From: Areca catechu
Taxonomy: Eukaryota; Streptophyta; Magnoliopsida; Arecales; Arecaceae
NCBI GenBank assembly: GCA_021397845.1
Contig: CM038041.1
Span: 144,190,780-144,254,779, forward strand
Direction of reading: 5' to 3'
DNA: 64,000 nucleotides
Position numbers and translations under genes: made by a program. Position 1 is the first letter of the stretch; each line of letters begins with the position of its first letter. Of this stretch, positions 10,182 to 20,868 are shown piece by piece. The notes beneath the pieces were generated by a model. The model saw only the letters and a program-made list of their open reading frames with translations, did no database searches and was not told the origin of the DNA.

Positions 10182-10770
10182 TGATGCGGAACAGAATGGG
10201 AAAGAATCGCTGGAGAGCATAGAAGTCACAAGGGGATTAGGGCTTGCACTCAAGAACGAAGAACCAGGGCGTCACACCCACTCCAATCCGTAGAAAACTC
10301 AAAACTCAGATCAAAATAATTTTTTGTTTGTATTAATAAGAAAAAAGATAATTCATACAAGAGGGGAGGGGTGGTATTTATAGATTCATCCCAGGGTACA
10401 TAACTTGAGGGCTAAGAAACCCTAACTTGTGGGCCAAGAAATCCTAGTGTACCGGTCAACAGTGGACCTATCTTGGACTGGAGCTCTCTCTTGTGGGCCT
10501 GGCAGCATGAAAGGGCCCAAGTGCATGAAGGCCGGCTCTAGTTGGGTGGGTCTAGTGAATCTCCTAGCTGCTGACTCTCCTCTTGAACATGACTTGAACG
10601 GACTTGATTGAACTCGACTGGACTAAAAATAACTGGACCTGACTAAGTGGACTCAACAGACTCAGTTGTCTCACTTTATTACAGGACTCAATTGGCTCAC
10701 TTTGATTCAAGTGACACAGGACTAATGGACTCAAATAAAATAAAATAAAATAGACTCTCGGTCCCCATCA
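10182..10770 (-). repeat. 5' LTR of the gene-carrying element (589 bp)
   Basis: Starts TGATGCGG and ends CCCCATCA next to the AACTT target duplication. It should carry the promoter driving minus-strand transcription through the captured gene. Confidence 0.9.
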
Positions 10771-11400
10771 AACTTCCTTGAAGAGACCTCGAACTCACCT
10801 TATTGGAGTTGAGTTGCATACGATACTTTTACAACATCTAGAAGGTTTCCTCCAGGTTTGCCACATGATATCCTTCTTTGTAGCTCTTTACCAGTATGTC
10901 ATCAATGTATACTTCCATGTTATGTCCAATCTGATCATTGAGAACTTTGTTGACAACTCATTGGTAGGTAGCTCCAGCATTCTTTAGATCGAAGGGCATG
11001 ATCTTGTAGTGGTATGGCCCTTGATCAGTGATGCATGCCATCTTTTCCTCATCCTCAGGCACCATCAAGATCTGGTTGTACCTGGAGAAGGCATCCATAA
11101 AACTAAGGGTCTCGTGCCCAAAGGTTGAGTCCATGAATTATTCAATCATGGGCAAAGGAAAATAATCCTTCAAGCAGGCCTTGTTCAAGTCGTTGAAGTC
11201 AATACATGCTCATTACTTGCTATTGCTCTTCTTTACTAAGACCATGTTGGTGAGCTAGTCTGGGTACTAGAGTTCTCAAATAAAATCGGCCTCCAAAAGC
11301 TTCTTTTCCTCCTATTTGATGGCACGATGGCCCTCAGGAGCAAAGCTTTTTTTCTTTTAGCAAACTAGGAGATGCAGGGGGTCGACATTGAAGTACTACA
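10771..11400 (-). pseudogene. Tat-lineage reverse transcriptase, catalytic part
   Basis: The minus strand encodes Gypsy RT landmarks in order from about 11,345: an NMVLVKKSN-like segment, ACIDFNDLNKAC, SFMDAFSRYNQI, YHYKIMPFDLKNAGATYQ, and VYIDDILVKS, whose YIDD catalytic box is at about 10,898-10,909. Stops interrupt it at several points, including just after GATYQ. It joins 8150-8364 across the gene-carrying element. An RNA- and DNA-dependent DNA polymerase in life, dead here. Confidence 0.85.
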
Positions 11401-11887
11401 CCATAACCTCAGGGTCGATGCCCGGCATATCTGCTACCATCCATGCAGAGACATTAGCATTTGCATGGAGGAACTCCACCAGGCAGGCAGAGGAGACAGG
11501 AACCAGTTCTTTTGCAAGCTCTCCACTCCATAGCTTCTGCTGATCTTAGAGGTCGAGGCTCTTAATGGACATGGCTTCCTTTAGTTTCTTATTTTTGAGG
11601 GTTGCCACATAGCATCACCTTGCCAAGGCTTGATTGCCTCGAAACTCATATATCCCATAAGGAGTGGAAAACTTCATGAGTAGGTGGTGGGTCGAGACCA
11701 TGGCTCATAAATCATTCAGACTTGGTCTTCATAGGATGACATTGTAGGATGTTGGGATCCTAACCACCAAGAAATCTAGGAGAGCCATAGCTTATTTTGG
11801 GGCTTGGCCAGCTATCATAGGAAGAGTAACAATACCTTCAACAGACATAGCATCTCTAGAAAAATCAATCAAGGGAGAGGTCGCCCT
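11401..11887 (-). pseudogene. Degenerate Tat pol between protease and RT
   Basis: This stretch links the protease (11,888-12,082) with the RT. It has the base composition and orientation of the element but only scattered readable fragments, so I assign it by position. Confidence 0.5.
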
Positions 11888-12082
11888 TCAAAGGTAATCC
11901 TTGGATAAGCCCATCCAAAAGAAAGCATCATAAAAAAGAATATCAACGGAGCTTCCATTATCTACTAGAATTCTTCTTACATTATAGCTTAAGATGGCAA
12001 AGGAAACAACCACAAGATCACCATGCAAAAATATAACTCCATTTGCATCAGTGGTAGAGAAAGTAATTGGTTTCTCCTTCAC
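11888..12082 (-). pseudogene. Tat-lineage aspartic protease
   Basis: A 64-codon minus-strand frame shows the Tat protease pattern: ITFSTTDANGVIF, then VRRILVDNGSSVDILFYDAF, where LVDNGSS contains the catalytic aspartate of the D-(S/T/N)-G motif. It would cleave the gag-pol precursor inside the particle. It is the last clear Tat coding segment on this side; the gag of the same lineage and orientation appears only at 36,994, about 25 kb away. Confidence 0.85.
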
Positions 12083-12600
12083 ATTCTGGCACTTGGGCTA
12101 GGAAATCTCCATCTGGGCTACCCTAATATAGGCTCACCACCTAAAGGAGCTTTCCCCCCTAGTAGCCAATTCCCTGATGTTAGAGTAGATATGGTTCTCC
12201 AAGCTTTAATAGGCCAGGAGAGAAGTCATAGTGATGACTCCAAGAGTCTAGGATCAATTTGGATCCTAGGACTAGGATCAATTTGGTCCTAGGATGGGGT
12301 TCGGCCCTCTACGAGCTCAAGATCCAGGGTTTTGGGTCCTAAGGAGAATAATCCATGTTGGATTGGGTTTAGATCCAAGTGGATATGAAAGTGGGTCAAG
12401 ATATAGGTGTACTTGGGCTTGGATGAGTGCTCTCCTAATTGGATTAACTTTGAAAGAATTAGAGTTGAATTTAGGTTTATTGTTACTAGTCCTATTTGGA
12501 TTAGGAGAACCTTTGTTGGATTCCTCGGGCTGGGCACAATGGAAGATCGGATTTTAAAATTTTCATTTTTCGAAACCCTGACCGATCGGAACCCTAAATC
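12083..12600. other. Non-coding junction region with tandem hairpins
   Basis: No recognisable coding sequence. The Tat homology fades somewhere after 12,083. Two adjacent hairpin sequences lie at 12,248-12,269 (CTAGGATC, 6-nt loop, GATCCTAG) and 12,272-12,292 (an imperfect copy). Overlapping frames on both strands at 12,289-12,604 show no family resemblance. Confidence 0.5.
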
Positions 12601-13471
12601 CTAAGACCACTTAAGCATAACAACTAATAAATCAAATATTTAGGATTATAGAGGAATACCTGGAGCGCTATACTCCTTATTTCCATAAGGCATATAAGTT
12701 TATGCCTTCCAGAGGTGATCCACATAGGAACCGGACCAAGGAAGCACTCCTACCAACTTGCTTATTTGATTGGGACTCTTCCGACGACCGTCCGGACTTT
12801 CTCACTTTGATGGACTCCCTACCCTCCTATAGGGCACTCAAAGCACTTTCTGAATCCTCTCTCAGAATCTAGTCATCCCTTCTATAGCTCTTCCTAGGAC
12901 CTTGTCTTAAAGTGACAAGGTTTGTCTTAAAAGGACAAGTCTTGTCTTAAGAGGACAAGGCTTGTCTTAAAAGAGCAAGGAAGAAGAATATAAAGGACTC
13001 TATCAGATGAAAATTGGAATGCTTGGCATCAGATTACCGATGCCCATTTATAGAGAGGGATGAGGCACCTGATATGTCTCTATCTCAGCTATATGATAAG
13101 ACCCTTCAATGAGAAGGAGTCTTTTGGATGAATAGCCATATCATGATACCACCTTTCATGCGCCAAAAGACATATAAATGTCTCTTGGATTTTCCAGCAT
13201 TTTTTCTATATGCCATGTGGCATATTACTAGTCAAGAATAAAGCAGGGGGCATGGAATCTCAAGAGGTGTATCAGAGAAAACTCAAAGTCTTCAAACATA
13301 AGGACTCTGGCCTTTCAAATTCGCACCTCTTTAAGAAGCGTCGCAACCTTTCATTGTGTGCCACTTTATTCCATGCCAATTCATCATTTTGACCGGTTAA
13401 AGCCCATTCATTTAGTATGGATATTAGGGAGAAAGTCTTTAGGCTTATCTGGAATAGGTGATTAAGTGGCA
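12601..13471 (-). repeat. Fragment of a long Copia-type LTR
   Basis: The order of blocks (an AGGTGATCCACA segment near 12,712, GTCTTAA-rich repeats near 12,900) resembles the solo LTR at 29,719-32,166, so this is probably a related LTR. It is interrupted at 13,471 by Reina-1 and resumes at 22,630, ending with CCCCATCA near 22,808. No coding sequence seen. Confidence 0.5.
12901..12980. repeat. Four 20-bp palindromic tandem repeats
   Basis: Four consecutive 20-bp units follow CTTGTCTTAAAAGGACAAGG with one to three changes each. Each unit has inverted CTTGTC/GACAAG arms. The equivalent region of the solo LTR (about 30,140-30,215) has scattered CTTGTC/AAGACA copies. Confidence 0.85.
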
Positions 13472-15235
13472 TGATGCAGAACAAAGAACAAGAAGCGTAT
13501 GCGGAAGTAAAATTAAGATTAATTCTTTTTTTTTTTTTTTTTATATTTCAAAAATTGGATTTGACTCAAAGTAAAGTTAAACTAAGTTGAAGGAAACTAG
13601 GTAAGGATTGAAAGCACAATTTAGAAAAACTAGGTTATCAGAGTAGTTCAGAAGTAACGGATCGCTGGGCGTTGAGAAACTCCCAGACCTAGGGTTTCGC
13701 TCTGAACTTTCAACATGACAGAAATAGAGAGGAGAGATGGGTTACCAACCAGACAATGATCTTCACAGAATTTGGGTGGAAGAACTCTCTCGGGTAGATT
13801 GTTGGATCCTCGGATTCGGCTATCTTCGCAATGGACCCTCCAATACTGGTCTCGTGGCTGGGTTGGCTTCTCCTGGACTCAAGATCTGGGAAGAAGAAAA
13901 ACAAGTGATGGATTCAGAGACTCAGGGAAGGATTTACCAGTTCGAAGAACTTGAAGGCTGATGTCGCTGAGATCCGGATTCTCTTGAAGGCTGATTCGAC
14001 TCCCTCTGGAAAGAGCTTTGGATCTGAAGTATCCGGACTGTAGCTGGATGCTGGTGGTCGGCCTGGACTTGGAGAGAGAGGCCGTGAGAAGTGGGATAGG
14101 CTAGGGATTGGTGGAAAGAAAAGAATGATGGGCGGCTAGGGTTTGGGAGTGGAGTGGCTAACCTAGGGTTTGGGTTTTTTGGAGATCTCACACCTCCTCA
14201 AAGTTCCTGGGGAACCCGGATTTACTCCCTCACGGAGCTCAACACCTGGATGCAAGTGCGGAAGAGAGAAAACACAGAGTTTGCTCACTAAAAAAAATTT
14301 GGTTTCATTCATCTGATTTTTTTCAAACTTACATGGGGGTTTAATTTATAGGCCATTACAAGAGAGTAGGGTTTTACATCTTCCCATGTGGGACTAAAGG
14401 AGGGGATCTTCAAATTAGGATATCAATCTCTACTCATATGGTCGGCCAATTAATTCCAAAGTTGATTGAAGCTTCAAAAAGGAAAGTGGGTGGCGCCTCC
14501 TTGTCTTGACCTCCAAGAAAATATTTTTTTCCTTCTATGCTTGGCCTTATCTGGAAGTGTTTGGGCGCCTCTTAACCTTGCCCTCTAAGAGAAGATTTGT
14601 TGCCTTTTATATCTGGCTTTAGTTGGAATGATTAGGGTGCCTCCTAACCTTGCTTTTCAAGAGAAATCTCCTTCCTTCCATGGCTCAACCCTTTTTGGAT
14701 ACCTCCTTTTCTTTCTCCCCAAGTTATGGCTCCTTCTAACTTTGTTTTGAGTATTTCTGGCAGGTAATGGGCGCCTCCTTGAATTTCTCTCCAAGAGAAT
14801 TTCTTCCCTTTCATAGTTTGGTTCTTTTGGGAAGTCTTGGGCCGCCCCCTTGATTTTGTGGACCCCTGGTGGATTTCTCCTCAATTGGCGCATGAAAGAG
14901 GGGAGCTGCTATCTGTGTTGTGGGGACCAAAGCCTGCTGGATGGAGATGTGGCGCCCCCTGGACTCAGGCGTATGGCTGGGAGTGTGGCTGGGAGTGTGG
15001 CGCCCACTTGCTTGGTCTTGGGAGAAAATGTAACACCCCAGGTTGAAACCCTAGTCCACTACTGAGTCAACATGACTCAACAAAATAAAAATTGCAGGAA
15101 ATACAGACTCAAACTAAAATTGAGTTGATCAAGTCAACCCTTATTACAAGCCAAAAACCCTAATTCTTCGGGCAAGGTTAATTAGAGATCCAGATGGAGC
15201 TCTGAAGTCTTCTTCTGAGTCTGGTGCCCGCACCA
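13472..15235 (-). repeat. 3' LTR of Reina-1
   Basis: Begins TGATGCAG, ends GCCCGCACCA. It contains a GGCGCC-rich block at about 14,500-15,010. Frames inside (for example 14,657-14,893) are LTR sequence repeated in 20,869-22,629 and 62,931-64,000, not genes. Confidence 0.93.
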
Positions 15236-15420
15236 ATTCTCCCAGGGTGGGAGGAACTCGACCCTGTCGAGTATGGATCAAGTTGGCTCTGGTATCTCTC
15301 CAAGAGGTCTGAGTCCAACTCTTGTAATTCTTCTCGGGAGATCCAAGAGTCATCAGAATCTGGCCTTCCTAGCCAGCGGATCAGGTATCTTTGGTATCCT
15401 CGATTACGAGTAGAGATAAC
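15178..15420 (-). pseudogene. Reina-1 chromodomain and C-terminus, beyond a premature stop
   Basis: Directly after the TAG at 15,421 the same frame stays open for 80 codons to a TAA at 15,178-15,180. It contains the chromodomain core with GYQRYLIRWLGRP and DSDDSWISREEL, matching the Reina-2 copy, then STGSSSSHPGRIGAGT. The last ~18 codons lie inside the 3' LTR. In chromoviruses this domain binds methylated histone tails and directs insertion to heterochromatin. The stop removes it from the polyprotein in this copy. Confidence 0.85.
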
Positions 15421-17661
15421 CTAAACATCCAGGATCTTTTCAATCTGCTCTTTCCTCACAGGCCAGTTTGTTGGTGGGCACACAGGGTCAGGTTCACTCT
15501 CAAGAGCAGGATTAGGTTCAAAAGGCTCACTGGGAATCACAGCTGGCTCCCTATACTCTACTAGGTCTGAAATGTTGAAAGTGGAGCTAATGCCTAGTTC
15601 TGGAGGTAACTCGAGCACATAGGCATTGGATCCTACTCTCTTTACCACTCTAAATGGTCCAGCTCCCCTAGCATGTAACTTTCTAACGGTTCCAGGAGGA
15701 AACAGTTCAGGCCTTAACCTAATCATTACATAGTCTCCTTCGTCAAAAGTTTTGACTCGCCTTTGTGAATCAACCAATTTCTTATAAGTTTCATTACTTA
15801 AATTTATTTTGGCTTGAATTTCTTTATGCAAGTCTTTTATATGCTGTGCAAAAACTTCGGCAGACTCGGAGACCCGTGTGTGGACTGGTAAAGGAGCTAG
15901 GTCAAGAGGTGTGTGGGGTTTGTAACCATGCACAATTTCAAATGGACTCTTACCCGTAGACCTATTGACCGAGTCATTATAAGCAAATTCAGCTCTAGGT
16001 AAGTACAAATCCCAGTTCCTAATGTTTTCACCAACAAGACACCTTAGCAGATTGCCTAAACTACGGTTCACTACTTCGGTTTGGCCGTCAGTCTGGGGAT
16101 GATAGGCAGTTGAAAACTTAAGTTTCATCCCTAACTTATGCCAAAGGGTTTTCCAGAAATAGCTGGTGAACCGAACATCCCTATCTGAAAAAATGGTCTT
16201 GGGTAGGCCATGGAGTCGCACTATCTCATTAAAGAACAGGGTGGCTACCTTAGACGCATCAAATGTTTGGGAACAAGGCAAGAAATGGGCCATCTTGGAA
16301 AATCGGTCTACTACAACGCAGATGGAGTCATGCCTCCTCTGGGTTTTAGGCAAACCTAACACAAAGTCCATGCTCACATCTTGCCAAGGACGATCTGGGA
16401 CAGGGAGTGGGGTATAAAGGCCGGTGTTCTGTTTTCGCTGTTTGGCAACAGTGCAGGTTCGACACCTAGCCACAATGTGTGCTACATCTCTTTTTAAGCT
16501 AGGCCAGAAAAAATGGTCTTCAATAGCCAGGGTGGTCTTATCTTTTCTGAAATGGCCAGCTAAACCTCCAGCATGAGTTTCCCAAATCAAAAATTCCCTA
16601 AGAGAGGTTCTAGGGATGCAAAGCCTATTCTTAAAGAACAGAAAGCCATCTAAAAAGGAATAATCCTTATGTTCACTAGATGGTCCTTGAGTTAGATCCT
16701 GGTACACAGTCTTAAAATCCGGACACGACTCATATTCCTCTTTGATTTGCTCAACCCCTATGACTTCAGCCCTAACAGAATTCAACAACAAAGATCTACG
16801 ACTAAGGGCATCAGCTACCTTATTTTTAGACCCAGCCTTATGCTTCAAAACAAAAGTATAGGACTGGATATACTCTACCCACTTAGCATGCCTAGGGTTA
16901 AGCTTCTTCTGAGAATTCAAGAATCTAAGAGCCTCATGGTCCGAAAACAGCACAAATTCTTGCGGTAGTAAATAATGTCTCCAATAACGCAAAGCTTGCA
17001 CTACCGCATAAAATTTCTTATCATAGGTAGAATACCTAAGCTTAGCATCATTAAGTTTTTCACTAAAAAATGCTACGGGATGGTTCTCTTGGCTTAGGAC
17101 TCCACCTATACCTACTCCTGAAGCATCACAGGCAACCTCAAATACCTTTGAAAAGTCCGGTAGTCTCAAAATGGGTGCCTGGGTCATCCTATCCTTAAGA
17201 TCTAGGAAGGCTTTATGGGCTGCTTTGGTCCACTGAAATTCTCCCTTCCTAATGCAGTCTATGATAGGAGCAACTATGGTACTAAACCCCTTGATGAATC
17301 GCCTATAGAAGGTAGCCAAGCCATGGAAACTTCTGACTTCATGCACACTGGTCGGCTCTGGCCATTCTACTATGGACCTAATCTTTTCAGGATCGGCAGC
17401 CACGCCGTCAGGGGTTACAACAAATCCAAGGAAGATAATTCTACTAGTCATAAATTCATACTTTTTGAGATTACCGTAGAGACTATCATTCCTCAAAACT
17501 TGACAGACTTGTCTAAGGTGGCCTAGGTGATCTGCAGGGGTCTTACTATAGATCAGGATGTCATCAAAATAGACCACTACAAACTTCCCTATGAAAGCTC
17601 TAAGTACCTGGGTCATAATCCTCATGAAAGTACTAGGGGCATTGGATAACCCAAAAGGCAT
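15421..17661 (-). pseudogene. Reina-1 RT (C-terminal), RNase H and integrase
   Basis: An open frame of 746 codons. In order: RT palm with MPFGLSNAPSTF and FVVVYFDDILIYS (FDD catalytic box, about residue 33); RNase H with VACDASGVGIGGVL and an LFSDHEALRFL segment (about residues 175-275); integrase zinc finger with H...H...CRTC (about 370-415); catalytic core with SMDFVLGLP, IFSDRDVRF and AYHPQTDGQTE giving the D, D, E triad; and the GPY/F-type tail with GAGPFRVVKRV. The frame is a fragment: it starts in mid-RT just after a TAG and ends at another TAG in the chromodomain. All catalytic residues I can check are present. The element's decay is recent. Confidence 0.93.
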
Positions 17662-17706
17662 AACAACCCATTCAAAGAGACCATCCTTAGTTTTGAAGGC
17701 TGTTTT

Positions 17707-18264
17707 CTACTCATCCCCTGGTCTAATCCTAACCTGATGATAGCCGCTCTTGAGATCAATTTTAGAAAAAACCATGGCACCGGCCATCATATCAAGCATG
17801 TCATCTAGTCTAGGGATGGGGAACCTATACTTGATTGTGATTTTATTGATGGCACGACTGTCAACACACATCCTCCATGTGCCATCCTTCTTCGGGGTTA
17901 GAAGTGCAGGGACTGCACAAGGGCTAAGACTCTCTCTAATGAACCACTTCCTCAACAATTCGCCAACCTGCTTTTGCAGTTCTTTATGCTCAGATGGATT
18001 CATCCTATAATGGAGCAAGTTGGGTAAAGTAGCTCTTGGGACTAAATCTATGGAATGCTGAATATCCCTAAGAAGTGGAAGGTGGTCTGGCATATCCTCG
18101 GGAAAAACATCCTCAAATTCTTCTAATAAAGGCTTAACTTCCTGAGGAGGCTCTGAGGGTGTAGGAGTTCTAAGTTCCTTAGCAGTCAACATCCAAATGG
18201 GTGAACCACTATGAATTTCTTGTTCTAGATCCTTGGCACTAATTAGGTTCACTCCAGTCTTCAT
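17707..18264 (-). pseudogene. Reina-1 RT, N-terminal part
   Basis: A 185-codon frame with the linker (PLLEEFEDVFPEDMPDHLPLL) and RT fingers/palm: TPKKDGTWRMCVDSRAINKI and FSKIDLKSGYHQVRI, the latter carrying the first catalytic aspartate. It ends at a TAG (17,707-17,709) where related elements have a tryptophan codon (TGG), in the same frame as the downstream RT. The upstream end is out of frame with the protease section. Confidence 0.9.
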
Positions 18265-18290
18265 TTCTCTGACCTTACTAGTTCCTTTAG

Positions 18291-19400
18291 CTACCTGTCC
18301 TTAGGAGGGACTGAATGGATTGTGATTTTCTTCCCATTGAAACTAAAGACACAGGTGTTGGATTTTCCTAAGAGGGTGGCATCATGATCATACAACCAAG
18401 GTCTTCCAAGAATTATACTGCTCACCCCCATGGGCAAGACATCACACCAAATCTTCTCTTGATAGGATTGCATTTGGATTTGGACCTGACATCTAGACTG
18501 GATGGGTATAGAGGTAGAGTCTACCCAAGAAACCTTATAGGGGTTGGGGTGGGGGACTGGGGTTAAGCCTAACATTTTGATAGTGCTAGTAGAAATGGCA
18601 TTTACACAGCTCCCACTATCTATGATGATTTTACAAACCTTATCCCCTAGTTTAAGGAAAGTCTGTAGGATGTTAGTCCTACGCCAATCTTCCTGAACTT
18701 TAGTCTGGGACAGGATGCATCTCACAACTCCTAATTGGTCAGACTCTGTGGATTCTTCCTCTCCTTCATACTCATCAACCAAATTCATTCCGGCCTCATA
18801 AACCTCTTCTTCAAACTCCTCATTAGGCTCGGAATTCTCTTCTCCTCCCTCTTCTATATATAGGGATCTACGAGGGCACTGGCTAGAAACATGACCTACC
18901 TTATGGCACTTAAAACAAGCTATGGCGGTGCACTGGTTGGAGATATGACCGGGCTTCTGGCACTTAAAACAGATGATACTAAGGGTTCTCTGGGTGTCAG
19001 GTGCCTTACCTTTGTCCATGGGCCTAGGGGTGGGAATACCCTGATTCGGCTTGCTAGGGGTAACCTGGCTAGGTCCATTTCTTGGGATTGGGGCACTAAT
19101 CCTAGAAAGCATGGGTCCTCTCTGAAACTTCTCAGTGTTCAGTGCAATCTGATAGGCTTGGTCTAGGTCAGTAACCTCTCTCAGAAACAACTCTCTCTTA
19201 ATGTCTTCCCTAAGTCCAGCCCTAAATCTAGACAAAGTGACCTCATGGGCTTCACTCACATCACATCTCATTAGGTATTCATCAAAGGTGGTTATGTAGT
19301 CTGAAACAGATCGGTTCCCTTGTTTCAAAGTCTGCCATTGGTCTAACAGATTTTGCTGGTATGAAATGGGTAGATATTTATCTCTAAGCTTCTCTTTCAT
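18291..19400 (-). pseudogene. Reina-1 gag C-terminus with zinc knuckles, and protease
   Basis: A 369-codon frame: capsid part with a YITTFDEYLMRCDVSEAHEV segment (residues ~30-55), two CX2CX4HX4C zinc knuckles (CFKCQKPGHISNQC and CFKCHKVGHVSSQC, about residues 143-172), an acidic hinge rich in Glu, and a retroviral-type aspartic protease with IIIDSGSCVNAIS (D-S-G). The knuckles bind element RNA during packaging. It ends at a TAG; the RT reading frame begins nearby in another register, so a frameshift separates them at about 18,290. Confidence 0.9.
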
Positions 19401-19430
19401 ACCCTACCAAGTGGTTATGGGCTCTACATT

Positions 19431-19982
19431 TCATCTCCTAGTGGTCAGCTCAATGTTCCCCCAGTATAACCTAGCTTGACGTATTAATTTCATCTTGGCA
19501 AACTTGAATTTCCTCTCCTCAGACATGGCATACCACTCAAAGTACTGGTCCATCTCACCCTCCCAATCAGAATACACCTTAGGATTTAAACTACCATCAA
19601 AAGTGGGTGCATCTAACTTGATGTTCCGAATGAACCTATCATCTCTATCCTCAGGTTTTGGGTCAGGCCTCCTATGATTAGGTTCAGGATCTTGGTATAA
19701 AGGTCTTCTAGGCTCTTGGTGTGGGTGAGGTTGAGGCACATTAAAATCTGGGTCAGGAGTCCAGTTCCGATGCCTAGGTTCCTCTAGCACTTGGACTCGA
19801 TCCCTAAGCTGGGCAAAATCCTCATGGACTTGTTCTTTAAACTGGGCAACAGTGGTAGTCACATCCTGACTCAGTTTGTTCATACTCTTAGTAAGAGCTC
19901 TAACCATGGCCTCTAAATCAGGTTGGGTTTGACCAGGTTGGTAGGGCACTCCATTCCGGGTAGACATGATGCAAGCAAACAC
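19431..19982 (-). pseudogene. Reina-1 gag N-terminus
   Basis: A 183-codon frame starting at either the first ATG (19,982) or the MSTRNGVPY start five codons on, the latter matching the gag starts of Reina-2 and the element at 62,758. It has a coiled-coil-like section (MVRALTKSMNKLSQDV), a Pro/Arg/Asp-rich linker, and the start of the capsid fold with DAPTFDGSLNPKVYSDW, the usual Gypsy gag signature. Two in-frame stops (TGA, TAG) within 40 bp separate it from the next gag section. Confidence 0.88.
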
Positions 19983-20852
19983 ACAAAATGAGACTCAACT
20001 GAACGACTACGGGCTAACTAGACCTAGAGCCTAAACTAGATGCCCAATCAGAGTGGCAAGCTAGCCTGTAGTAACTCAGGACTCAGCCAGGCAGGTGTAA
20101 GGGGAGTGTTAGGTCCCTGAATGCCAATCCTAGACACCAATCAGAGATTGGCCAGGAAGGCGGACCAGCACACAAGCCCTTCGGGATAGAATCCCTGAAC
20201 CACCATTCTAGACACTGAGTACAAAGCACACACAGAGTAACCAGACAAACTGACTCAACACTAGCCTTGACCCGACTTGTTGATGTCCCTAGCCCACTAG
20301 GGCAAATTAGGTCTAATCAATTTTTAGATTAAAGGCTTAGGTTCGAATGAGTGGGTGGTGGTTTTGGGCTAAGGAGAGGTTATCAACTCCTCCCCTTATC
20401 TTAGATGGTCAAATGCCCTTAAGATGAATTAAGAGATGAACACTCAAAAATAATTGGATTGTAGAACACAAAAATAGAGTTGCAGTAATTTAATTCTCAG
20501 AAATCCCACGGAAACCAATAAATCACAAGAAAATTATGCAAAATAGTTTCAATTATACTGGTTTCAGAAAAGCAAAAATAACCAAATTTGGAGTTACTTG
20601 CAATGAGAAATAATTTCTGTAATAGGGTAATTACGGGCTAAAAATAGAGCACTTCCCCGTTTACAATTCCTGCTACGAAGTTATAACCCAACGGATCCCC
20701 TACACGCCGTAGGAACACCCCATGGAATGGAAAGAGGGGGTTTGCACCTCGCTTCGTTCCTAGGACCGGACATCCTGGGGAGTCTACTTCGAGCAGACAA
20801 AGTAAAAAGAGAGAGACTCAAACAAGCAATCAAAACAGAAACCCTAGACAGG
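19983..20852 (-). other. Reina-1 untranslated leader
   Basis: Non-coding region between PBS and gag. Blocks resembling CCAATC(A/T)G(A/G)GATTGGCCAGG with nearby GGCGGACCA recur in the leaders of Reina-2 (about 27,765-27,800) and, reversed, of the right-edge element (about 62,560-62,590). These may be packaging or dimerisation signals, which is inference. Confidence 0.7.
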
Positions 20853-20864
20853 GCTCTGATACCA
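20853..20864 (-). promoter_or_regulatory. Reina-1 primer-binding site
   Basis: Minus-strand TGGTATCAGAGC, four bases (all A on the plus strand) from the LTR end at 20,869. Confidence 0.92.
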
Positions 20865-20868
20865 AAAA

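Larger units (their letters stand above)
8365..10770 (-). mobile_element. Small non-autonomous LTR retrotransposon carrying a host gene fragment
   Basis: The 2,406-bp insert has two LTRs (8365-8940 and 10,182-10,770), TG...CA ends, the 5-bp target-site duplication AACTT, a PBS at 10,167-10,178 and a purine-rich tract (GCAGGGGAA in element sense) next to the left LTR. It encodes no gag or pol. Instead its 1.24-kb interior holds GC-rich sequence homologous to plant DUF604 glycosyltransferases in the same orientation as the element. It must have moved with proteins supplied in trans. The two LTRs are very similar apart from short indels near 8590/10,405, so the insertion is fairly young relative to its Tat host. 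Confidence 0.92.

Noticed and set aside
14657..15065. Small frames repeated at 14,657-15,065, 22,051-22,459 and 63,100-63,495
   Set aside because: Conserved only because they lie in near-identical LTRs; no family resemblance and different frames stay open equally.
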